Assembly: GCF_013111185.1 (NCBI RefSeq)
Contig: NZ_WVRE01000001.1
Span: forward strand, 744,001-808,000
Direction of reading: 5' to 3'
Source of the DNA: Ruegeria sp. HKCCD7303
GTDB taxonomy: Bacteria; Pseudomonadota; Alphaproteobacteria; Rhodobacterales; Rhodobacteraceae
DNA length: 64,000 nt
Below are positions 36,167-43,621 of the stretch, piece after piece. Position numbers and translations under genes: made by a program. Each line of letters starts with the position of its first letter. The first letter of the stretch is position 1. The notes under the pieces were generated by a model. It saw only the letters and a program-made list of their open reading frames with translations. It did not search any database and had not been told where the DNA came from.

Positions 36167-37111
36167 TCCTCGGGACTGTCGAGGCGCACGATCCTGCGCT
36201 AAAACAACGGCCACAGCAACAACACCCGCGCCCAGCGCGCGGGTCCAGTTCCAGTCATCCCCCAGCATCAGCATGATCAGCATCACGTAGAACGGTGCGA
36301 TGTTGATGTGGAACGACGCCAATGCAACGCCCAGTTTACCAACCGAAGCGATGAACAGAACCTGGCTGAGCCCCATGGCAATCAGTGCATAGATCACAAG
36401 CATCCCAACTTGCTGCGCATCAACTGACGTACGCGGCATCACGTCCATACCCATTTGCGCAGAAACAAAACACAGAGCACTGGCCATCAGCAATCCGCCG
36501 GTAAACGTGATCGTTGTGCGGCCGATCTGGCTGAGCTCGGGAAAGTCCCGTGCCGTCGCCATGCTGGCCCAGCAATACAGACCGGTTGAAGCGATTGCGC
36601 AGACTGCGCCCAGCCCCAGTTGTGCCGGTGAACCGGCGCTTGTTGCTATCAATCCACCTACAATCGACACCAAGACACCAAGGGCAAAGTTCCACTTTAA
36701 ACGGCGCGTGCCCGCCGCAAGTTCCAGCAATGTTGCCGCCAGCGGAGCACAGGACGCAATGATTGCAACGGTGACGGGATCTGTCAGTTTCTGTGCAAGG
36801 ATCAACAGGAACATACTGATCCCGAAACCGAACCCGCCGATGATCGTCGCCCGACCCCATTTGGCCCTCAGTACGCGGCTGGGCCCGTCCAGAATGAACC
36901 AAAGCGGTACCATCACAGCCACGGCCATTGCCAGACGCGCAGCTAGCAGTGCGACAGGTGGCCAACTTTGCAACAGGATCTCAGCGGCAGGGAAACCCGC
37001 AGCCCAAGTCATCATCGAAGCCACTGCCAGACCATTCCCGGACAGGACCGAGTTACGGCCAGCAGGCAAAGAAACTGCCGCCCCGCGCACGGGTTCAGGG
37101 CTCATGGCCAT
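36149..37111 (-). CDS. DMT superfamily transporter (EamA family)
   Basis: A 320-residue inner-membrane protein with ten hydrophobic segments arranged as two EamA repeats (WAAGFPAAEILLQSWPPVALL in the first, GLYCWASMATARDFPELSQ in the second). Such drug/metabolite transporters export amino acids or other small metabolites; substrate unknown. Solitary minus-strand gene. The ATG six bases downstream is an equally possible start. Confidence 0.88.
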   Translation of the reverse strand: MAMSPEPVRGAAVSLPAGRNSVLSGNGLAVASMMTWAAGFPAAEILLQSWPPVALLAARLAMAVAVMVPLWFILDGPSRVLRAKWGRATIIGGFGFGISMFLLILAQKLTDPVTVAIIASCAPLAATLLELAAGTRRLKWNFALGVLVSIVGGLIATSAGSPAQLGLGAVCAIASTGLYCWASMATARDFPELSQIGRTTITFTGGLLMASALCFVSAQMGMDVMPRTSVDAQQVGMLVIYALIAMGLSQVLFIASVGKLGVALASFHINIAPFYVMLIMLMLGDDWNWTRALGAGVVAVAVVLAQDRAPRQSRGSAKVG

Positions 37112-37283
37112 GAGTTTAGACCTTTTTGTTGGTTCAGCGTGAAAAATGATTCGCTGCTACTGCCCGACTGTCCCTGATCCTTTGTCCATGATCTGGCCGA
37201 TTTTCGACAACTTGTCGTTTTCAGTCCCTTCCCCGAAAACCACTCGACGGTTAGGGTCGAGCTGTCACTACCGAAGATCTCTC

Positions 37284-38039
37284 ATGCCCAGATTTGCCGC
37301 CAACCTGTCGTTGCTCTTTACAGAACTGCCTTATCTCGACCGGTTTCAGGCCGCTGCTGATGTGGGATTCACTGCTGTTGAAATCCTGTTCCCCTATGAC
37401 ATAGCCGCTAAAGAAACCCGCCGCGCCTTGCTGGCCAACGGGTTGGAATTGATACTGATCAACGCCCCACCCCCTAATTACACGGGCGGCCAACCCGGTT
37501 TCGCCGCGGTCCCGGGGGGCGAGGCCCGGTTTCAGTCGGATATCCGCCGCGTTCTGCGTTATGCGGACATGCTGCGCCCCGGATTCATTCACATCATGTC
37601 AGGGTACGCCTCGGGGTTGGACGCTCTGTCGTGTTTTGTTCAAAATCTGCAATGGGCCGCTGATGCTGCGCCTCAACAGCAGTTCACGATTGAACCGCTC
37701 AACTCGGTGTCGCAGCCTGAATACTTCCTGAACGACTACGATCTGGCAGCTGAGGTTCTGGATCGTGTTAATCGCCCGAATGTCGGCCTGCAATATGACA
37801 GCTTTCATGCTCACATGATCCACGGCGACGCGCAGGCCGTTTGGGATCGATTTCATCGCAGGGTGGTCCATGCCCAGATCGGCGCTGCCCCGGATCGGTC
37901 TGAACCAGGTCGGGGACCTACGGATTTCCAAAGCTTGTTTTCGGCTATGGATGCCGCGGGATATACGGGTTGGGTGAGTGCCGAATACACACCTTCGACA
38001 TCGAAAACCTCCGACAGTCTTGATTGGATGCAGCCCTAG
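37284..38039 (+). CDS. hyi: Hydroxypyruvate isomerase family protein (Hyi/OtnI)
   Basis: A 251-residue TIM-barrel enzyme of the xylose-isomerase-like family interconverting hydroxypyruvate and tartronate semialdehyde or acting on related 2-oxo-tetronates. Landmarks: FAANLSLLFTELPYLDRF at the N terminus, GFTAVEILFPYDI, the metal-ligand Glu in FTIEPLNS, LQYDSFHAHMIHGD, and HAQIGAAPDRSEPGRG. The ATG at 37284 begins the conserved N terminus; the frame upstream is open but lacks similarity. No glyoxylate carboligase or reductase gene is adjacent. Confidence 0.9.
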   Translation: MPRFAANLSLLFTELPYLDRFQAAADVGFTAVEILFPYDIAAKETRRALLANGLELILINAPPPNYTGGQPGFAAVPGGEARFQSDIRRVLRYADMLRPGFIHIMSGYASGLDALSCFVQNLQWAADAAPQQQFTIEPLNSVSQPEYFLNDYDLAAEVLDRVNRPNVGLQYDSFHAHMIHGDAQAVWDRFHRRVVHAQIGAAPDRSEPGRGPTDFQSLFSAMDAAGYTGWVSAEYTPSTSKTSDSLDWMQP

Positions 38040-38101
38040 TACTGGCATTTCACAGGCAAATGCTGCAGATCAAAGGCAATGCGACCTTCAGGATACCCGC
38101 C

Positions 38102-38332
38102 ATGATTCCAGCCCGCTATGCCCGCGCCGTATTCAGCCTGATCATGTCCGGCCTCATGTCCTGCATCGTCACAGGGATCGCAACAGTGAAAGCCATTGGT
38201 TTCGGCCCCAGCACATTCGGAGATTGGTTGGCATCCTGGGCTTTTTGCTGGCCGATAGCCTTCACCGTAATTCTTCTGTTTGGCCCAACCGTGCAACGCA
38301 TGGTGAACCGCATGGTCAAGCCACAAGACTGA
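38102..38332 (+). CDS. DUF2798 family small membrane protein
   Basis: A 76-residue protein with two hydrophobic segments (residues 10-32 and 41-61). The pattern ARYARAVFSLIMSGLMSCIVTGIAT then WASWAFCWPIAF-like LASWAFCWPIAFTVIL matches DUF2798. No known function. AGGA stands eight bases before the ATG. A frame opening at 38024 is longer but lacks support. Confidence 0.85.
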   Translation: MIPARYARAVFSLIMSGLMSCIVTGIATVKAIGFGPSTFGDWLASWAFCWPIAFTVILLFGPTVQRMVNRMVKPQD

Positions 38333-38374
38333 CCCGCGACGAAGATGGCCCGCCGGGCCGGATGCGGCGCATCG

Positions 38375-41173
38375 CTAATGCGCCTCGGCCCAATTTGCGC
38401 CTTGCCCGGCATCCACACTCAGCTTGACGTCCAGCTTGATTGCCGGATCCGAGGCACCCTCCATCACGTCGCGTGCCACGCCGATCACCTGATCCACTGA
38501 ATCTTCCGCCACTTCGAACAGCAATTCGTCATGCACCTGCAACAGCATTTTGGCCGGCAGGCCGTTGATCGCCTCCGGCATCCGCACCATGGCCCGTCGG
38601 ATCACGTCTGCCGCCGTACCCTGAATGGGCGCGTTGATCGCCGCCCGCTTTGAGAACCCGGCATGAGGTCCCTTGGCGTTAATCTCGGGCGTGTGAATCT
38701 TGCGCCCGAACAGGGTCTGGACATAGCCATGTTCTTTGGCAAAGGCGACGGTGTCATCCATATAGGCTCTAATGCCGGGGAAACGCTCAAAGTATCGGTC
38801 GATGAAGCCCTGCGCCTCGGCCCGAGGGATGCGCAGGTTCCGCGCCAGACCAAAACCTGAGATGCCGTAGATCACACCAAAGTTGATCGCCTTGGCCTGA
38901 CGGCGAATATCGGGGGTCATCTCATCCAGCGGCACGTCGAACATCTCGGATGCCGTCATGGCGTGAATGTCCAGCCCGTCCGAGAATGCCTGTTTCAATG
39001 CCGAAATATCCGCAATATGCGCCAGAATCCGCAATTCGATCTGACTGTAGTCGAGGCTGACCATGACATTACCCGGCTCGGCGATAAACGCCTCACGAAT
39101 GCGTCGCCCTTCCTCGGTCCGCACCGGGATGTTCTGAAGGTTCGGATCGGTCGAGGCCAAACGTCCGGTATTCGCCCCGGTGATGGAATAAGACGTGTGC
39201 ACCCGCCCGGTATCCGGGTTGATATGGGTCTGCAGCGCGTCCGTGTAGGTCGATTTCAGCTTGGACAGCTGCCGCCAATCCAGCACCCGGCGCGGTAGTT
39301 CGTGTTCAGTCGCAAGATCTTCCAGAATGTCCGCCCCGGTCGAATATTTCCCGGTCTTCCCCTTCTTTCCGCCCTCAAGACCCATCTTGTCGAACAGAAT
39401 CTCACCCAACTGCGCAGGTGATCCAACGTTGAAAGTCTCACCCGCCAGCTCGTGAATTTCAGCCTCTAACCCGGCCATTTTCTGCGCGAATGCGTTGGAC
39501 ATGCGGCTGAGCACATCGCGGTCCACCTTGATGCCATGCATCTCCATCTCGGCCAAGACAGGCACCAAGGGGCGTTCCAGCGTCTCATAGACGGTCGTCA
39601 CTTGGACCTGATGCAGTTGAGGCTTGAACAGCTGCCAAAGACGCAAGGTGATATCCGCATCTTCGGCGGCATAGGCCGTGGCCTCATCAATTGGAACCTT
39701 GTCGAAGGTGATTGCGGATTTGCCCGAACCCAGCAGCGGCTTGATCGGGATTGGCGTGTGGCTCAGGTAGCGCTCGGACAGAGTGTCCATCCCATGCCCA
39801 TGCTCGCCGCCATGCATCGCATAAGACATCAACATCGTGTCATCGATCGGCGCAACTTTGATCCCATGGCGCGCAAAGATCTTGGCATCGTATTTCATAT
39901 TCTGCCCGATCTTGAGGATCGACGGATCCTCAAGCATCGGTTTCAGCTGGGTTAGAGCCTGATCCAGTGGCATCTGCCCCTCGGCCAATGCATCCGAGCC
40001 GAACAAATCGTCCGCCGCACCGTCCCGATGGGTCAGGGGGATATAGCAAGCCTCACCAGCCTCAACACATAGCGAGACGCCGACCAGATCGGCGATCATT
40101 TCATTCAGACCAGTGGTTTCGGTATCGACAGCGACCCAACCGCGTTCATAAGCCTGATCGATCCACTTTTGCATGGCCTTGGCGTCGCGCACACACTCGT
40201 ATTTCGACGCATCAAACGGAATAAGCGCTACCTCTGGTTCTTCAGCCGCAGGGGCAGGCGCGTCAACAATCACCGGAGCTTCGGCCCCCAGCTTATCTGC
40301 GATCCGCTTGGTGAGAGTGCGAAACTCCATCTCGGCCAGGAACCCCAGAAGGGTTTCGGCATCGGGGTCCTTTACTTCAAGATCGTCGAGGGTGAAGTCC
40401 AGCGGCGTGTTTTCGTCCAATTGCACCAGCTTTTTGGACAGCTCGATCTGGTCTCGTTTTTCCATCAGCGTCTGGCGGCGCTTTGGCTGTTTGATCTCTT
40501 CCGCGCGATCCAACAAGGTTTCCAGATCGCCATATTCATTGATCAGCAGGGCCGCCGTTTTCACGCCAATCCCAGGGGCACCCGGCACATTGTCCACCGA
40601 ATCCCCGGCCAAAGCCTGCACATCGACCACCCGTTCAGGGCCAACACCGAATTTTTCGATAACCCCATCCCGGTCGATGCGCTTGTTCTTCATCGCATCC
40701 AGCATCTCAACGCCGTCGCCGACCAATTGCATCAGGTCCTTGTCGGAACTGACGATGGTCACACGGCCTCCGGCCTCACGCGCCTGAACGGCCAGCGTGG
40801 CGATGATGTCGTCAGCCTCGTACCCTTCAAGCTCTTTGCAGGCGATGTTGAAAGCCTTTGTCGCCTCGCGCGTCAGGGGCATCTGTGGACGCAAGTCTTC
40901 GGGCATCGCCTCGCGGTTGGCCTTGTACAGATCGTAGAGATCATTCCGGAACGTGTGCGAACCTTTGTCGAAGATCACCGCGACATGGGTTGGAGCATCT
41001 GGTCCGGCGTTTCCCTCGACATATTTCTGCAGCATGTTGCAGAAGCCCGAGACCGCCCCGATCGGTAATCCGTCGGATTTTCGATTCAGCGGAGGCAGCG
41101 CATGATAAGCCCTGAAAATAAAGGCCGATCCGTCGATCAGATGCAGATGACACCCTTTTCCGAAATTGCTCAT
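38375..41173 (-). CDS. polA: DNA polymerase I
   Basis: Full-length PolA (932 residues) for Okazaki-fragment processing and repair. N-terminal 5'-3' exonuclease (LHLIDGSAFIFRAYHAL, VSSDKDLMQLV, GVGPERVVDVQALAGDSVDNVPG), 3'-5' exonuclease with intact DEDD start (AVDTETTGLNEM, GQNMKYD), and polymerase domain (STDPNLQNIPVRTEEGRRIR, motif A SLDYSQIELRILAH, motif B RRQAKAINFGVIYGIS, motif C LQVHDELLFE). All three activities look intact. Solitary minus-strand gene. Confidence 0.97.
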   Translation of the reverse strand: MSNFGKGCHLHLIDGSAFIFRAYHALPPLNRKSDGLPIGAVSGFCNMLQKYVEGNAGPDAPTHVAVIFDKGSHTFRNDLYDLYKANREAMPEDLRPQMPLTREATKAFNIACKELEGYEADDIIATLAVQAREAGGRVTIVSSDKDLMQLVGDGVEMLDAMKNKRIDRDGVIEKFGVGPERVVDVQALAGDSVDNVPGAPGIGVKTAALLINEYGDLETLLDRAEEIKQPKRRQTLMEKRDQIELSKKLVQLDENTPLDFTLDDLEVKDPDAETLLGFLAEMEFRTLTKRIADKLGAEAPVIVDAPAPAAEEPEVALIPFDASKYECVRDAKAMQKWIDQAYERGWVAVDTETTGLNEMIADLVGVSLCVEAGEACYIPLTHRDGAADDLFGSDALAEGQMPLDQALTQLKPMLEDPSILKIGQNMKYDAKIFARHGIKVAPIDDTMLMSYAMHGGEHGHGMDTLSERYLSHTPIPIKPLLGSGKSAITFDKVPIDEATAYAAEDADITLRLWQLFKPQLHQVQVTTVYETLERPLVPVLAEMEMHGIKVDRDVLSRMSNAFAQKMAGLEAEIHELAGETFNVGSPAQLGEILFDKMGLEGGKKGKTGKYSTGADILEDLATEHELPRRVLDWRQLSKLKSTYTDALQTHINPDTGRVHTSYSITGANTGRLASTDPNLQNIPVRTEEGRRIREAFIAEPGNVMVSLDYSQIELRILAHIADISALKQAFSDGLDIHAMTASEMFDVPLDEMTPDIRRQAKAINFGVIYGISGFGLARNLRIPRAEAQGFIDRYFERFPGIRAYMDDTVAFAKEHGYVQTLFGRKIHTPEINAKGPHAGFSKRAAINAPIQGTAADVIRRAMVRMPEAINGLPAKMLLQVHDELLFEVAEDSVDQVIGVARDVMEGASDPAIKLDVKLSVDAGQGANWAEAH

Positions 41174-41243
41174 GCGCGCTCTCCCTGTCGGTCAGTGATG
41201 GTTCTGCCACAGGGGCAGGCGGGTGACCAGTCAGGAACGTGCG

Positions 41244-41714
41244 TTACCCACCAAAGAGACCGCTGAAAACGTCCGAGAAACTGTTCAGCAGCGCCATGAT
41301 CACCAGAACTCCGAGGAAGGCGAAGAAAGCGAAGGCGAAGAACTGGAACAAGATTGCGCCGATGCCGACTGCGACACCCGCAATAGCCGGACGCATCCGT
41401 TCATGACGCAAAATGCCAATCACCGAGACGACAATTGCCAGCCCGCCCAGCATCGCCACGCCAATTTGAAGGTAATCGTCCAGGTCGCGGGTTTGGGCCA
41501 CGGGTGCAGGCTGCTCCAGCCCGGCTGCGGCGCGCAGGGTGGATTTGCCAAGCTCTGCCGCCAGTTCACCCAATGAAACGCCGGTGGACTGTTGCGGCGC
41601 GAAAGGACCGGCCCAGAACACAAACAACGCGGCGAACAAAGCCATTGCCGCAAGGAAAAACCCGATCCAACCAAAAACCGGGTTGGCCGTGTCAGTGGCA
41701 GTCATGTCGGTCAT
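41244..41714 (-). CDS. Conserved hypothetical membrane protein
   Basis: A 156-residue protein not recognised as a named family. It has hydrophobic segments at about 12-35, 80-100 and a long one near 108-145 rich in Phe and Ala (FQFFAFAFFAFLGVLVIMALL). The Gly/Phe ending LFGG is notable. AGGTGAG stands just before the ATG at 41714. It lies between polA and the zinc-ribbon gene on the same strand. Coding is supported by frame length and composition; function unknown. Confidence 0.7.
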   Translation of the reverse strand: MTDMTATDTANPVFGWIGFFLAAMALFAALFVFWAGPFAPQQSTGVSLGELAAELGKSTLRAAAGLEQPAPVAQTRDLDDYLQIGVAMLGGLAIVVSVIGILRHERMRPAIAGVAVGIGAILFQFFAFAFFAFLGVLVIMALLNSFSDVFSGLFGG

Positions 41715-41796
41715 CACACTCACCTATGATGGTTGCACCAACGCACTACCATGAAAATCGCGGCGAGATTTGGGCGAAACCCGGTTAGGGGGGCAA

Positions 41797-42012
41797 TCAG
41801 CCCTGCTCTGTGCCCTTCAGAACATATTTGCAGTCGCAATAGGGGCACTCGACCCAGCCGGTATCTTCGGGGATTTGCAGCCACACGCGCGGATGCCCCA
41901 ACGCACCTTCACCGCCATCACAGGCAACACGGGTGGTTTCGACGATCTTGGTTTCCGGCGCTTCGATGGTCACGGCTGGCGATCCTTCTTCGGTTGTCGG
42001 CCTCGCGGGCAT
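41797..42012 (-). CDS. Zinc-finger protein (zf-CHCC, NDUFS6-like)
   Basis: A 71-residue protein with the CHCC zinc pattern: Cys in VACDGG, His in LGHPRVWL, and the pair [10 protein letters not shown]. This is the small zinc domain of mitochondrial complex I subunit NDUFS6; in alphaproteobacteria the stand-alone version is common. The start lies only 15 bp from the divergent ABC gene, which is unusually tight, and no clear ribosome site is seen, so an internal start is possible. Confidence 0.85.
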   Translation of the reverse strand: MPARPTTEEGSPAVTIEAPETKIVETTRVACDGGEGALGHPRVWLQIPEDTGWVECPYCDCKYVLKGTEQG

Positions 42013-42027
42013 GTACTAGGTGCGTTT

Positions 42028-43050
42028 ATGAGCGATGAGCAAACCGGGGGCAAGAGCCACATGAGCGATGCGGCAATCAGGATCAAAGGGCTGCGCAAAA
42101 CCTATCGCAGCGGCAAGGGCCAGCCCGAGAAACACGCGCTGAAAGGCATTGATCTGACCGTTCCGCGCGGGTCGGTTTTTGGGCTGTTGGGGCCGAACGG
42201 GGCAGGAAAATCGACACTCATCAACATTCTCGCCGGGCTGGTTGTGAAATCCTCGGGCCATGTATCTATTTGGGGATTCGATCAGGATCAGAACCCGCGC
42301 CAGTCGCGTTCCGCCATTGGCGTGATGCCGCAAGAGCTGAACCTGGATCCGTTCTTTTCCCCACGTGGAGCGTTGGAGGTTCAGGCCGGGCTTTATGGCG
42401 TGCCAAAGGCGCAGCGCCGCAGCGATGAGATTCTGGAACTGGTGGGTCTCAGCGCCAAGGCCGAGGCGTATGCCCGCACGCTGTCGGGCGGGATGCGGCG
42501 GCGGCTTTTGCTGGCCAAGGCGCTGGTGCATCACCCGAAGATTCTGGTGTTGGATGAACCCACGGCAGGTGTGGATATTGAACTGCGTCAGATGCTCTGG
42601 ACCAATGTGCGCAAACTGAATGAACAGGGCATGACCATCATCCTGACCACGCATTATCTGGAAGAAGCGCAAGAGATGTGCGACGAGATCGCCATCATCA
42701 ACCATGGCGAAAAGATCGCACAGGACAGCACCGCCAACTTGCTGGGTCGGATGGACAGCCGGACGATGGTGATCGTTCCGGACAACCCTGTGACGAAACT
42801 GCCTGCAACAGAAGGGGTCGAAGCCGCGCTGCGCGACGATGGCAGCCTTGTGCTGCAATATCAGGGCAATCAAACCAGCGCCGAGCAGGTGCTGGAAGCC
42901 GTCCGTGCCGTGGGTATCCGTATTCGTGACGTGCGTACCGAGGAAGCCGATCTTGAGGATGTGTTCCTTGCACTGACTTCGTCGCGCGCCGAGGAACCTG
43001 CAGACGATCAGGACCAGCCGCGCCGGGGAATGCACCGCGTTAAGCTTTAG
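42028..43050 (+). CDS. ABC transporter ATP-binding protein (ABC-2 type exporter class)
   Basis: A 340-residue ATPase with Walker A GPNGAGKSTLINILAG, Q-loop VMPQELNLD, signature LSGGMRRRLLLAKAL, Walker B ILVLDEPTAGVD and H-loop LTTHYLEEA, plus a C-terminal extension of about 90 residues. The sequence resembles multidrug/antibiotic exporter ATPases of the ABC-2 type, which need a separate permease; none is adjacent. Start at ATG 42028 (AGGTG upstream) or 42061 (MSDAAIRIKG). It ends 4 bp inside the DUF1203 gene in the opposite direction. Confidence 0.92.
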   Translation: MSDEQTGGKSHMSDAAIRIKGLRKTYRSGKGQPEKHALKGIDLTVPRGSVFGLLGPNGAGKSTLINILAGLVVKSSGHVSIWGFDQDQNPRQSRSAIGVMPQELNLDPFFSPRGALEVQAGLYGVPKAQRRSDEILELVGLSAKAEAYARTLSGGMRRRLLLAKALVHHPKILVLDEPTAGVDIELRQMLWTNVRKLNEQGMTIILTTHYLEEAQEMCDEIAIINHGEKIAQDSTANLLGRMDSRTMVIVPDNPVTKLPATEGVEAALRDDGSLVLQYQGNQTSAEQVLEAVRAVGIRIRDVRTEEADLEDVFLALTSSRAEEPADDQDQPRRGMHRVKL

Positions 43051-43511
43051 GCGCGGTCGATCCGCGCCTGATAGCAGTTGTTTCTGGCCGAGCGGACATG
43101 GATATAAGCGATATCCGGTCTAGCAAAGATGCCCTTCACCGCTGCGCCGATCTGCTCCATGGGCGTGATCGCCCCGGTGCCATAGACGATCCTGTCATCC
43201 GCACCATAGCCCTTGATCAAATAGTCAGGAGAGGTGGTCAGAATCTCGGGCATCTCTTCCCCCTCATGCCGCTCGCACGGTTTAGCACACAGAAAGATCG
43301 GGCCGGTTTCCGCATACGGATGCGTCTCTAAAAAGGGGCGATGGGCCAATATCAGCATCTCTTCGCCTTCGGGAATGTTCTGCAGGCAGTGGCGGCATGG
43401 ATTGCCTGCACCAGTCGAAACGGCGTGTTCGGGCGTTGCGCCATAAGCATCCGGACCACCGGCCTGAAGGGCGCGTACCTCGTTGGTGGGTAATGCAGTA
43501 ATTTTGAACAT
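43047..43511 (-). CDS. DUF1203 domain-containing protein
   Basis: A 154-residue protein recognised as DUF1203 by PCRHCLQNIPEGEEMLILAHRPF divided by GEEMLILAHRPF, the segment GPIFLCAKPCERH and the C-terminal DIAYIHVRSARNNCYQARIDR. Conserved Cys residues suggest metal binding or redox chemistry, but no activity is known. Single gene. Confidence 0.88.
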   Translation of the reverse strand: MFKITALPTNEVRALQAGGPDAYGATPEHAVSTGAGNPCRHCLQNIPEGEEMLILAHRPFLETHPYAETGPIFLCAKPCERHEGEEMPEILTTSPDYLIKGYGADDRIVYGTGAITPMEQIGAAVKGIFARPDIAYIHVRSARNNCYQARIDRA

Positions 43512-43590
43512 ATCGGGCCTCCTTTTTTGCCGACCCTGCCGATCTGATCGATCTCAAGCGACCCGTTTCCTGCGCAAAGGACTCGAAAAA

Positions 43591-43605
43591 GAACAAAACG
43601 TGAAT
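43591..43605 (+). promoter_or_regulatory. SOS (LexA) box before dnaE2
   Basis: GAAC-AAAACGT-GAAT matches the alphaproteobacterial LexA site GAAC-N7-GAAC with one mismatch. It lies 16 bp before the dnaE2 ATG, where LexA would block transcription or initiation. The paired, better site stands before imuB. Confidence 0.7.
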
Positions 43606-43621
43606 ATAATAGTGACTCGCC

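Noticed and set aside
40169-41068. 299-codon plus-strand frame opposite polA
   Set aside because: Mirror frame of the conserved polA exonuclease domains; His/Arg/Gln-rich and without family features.
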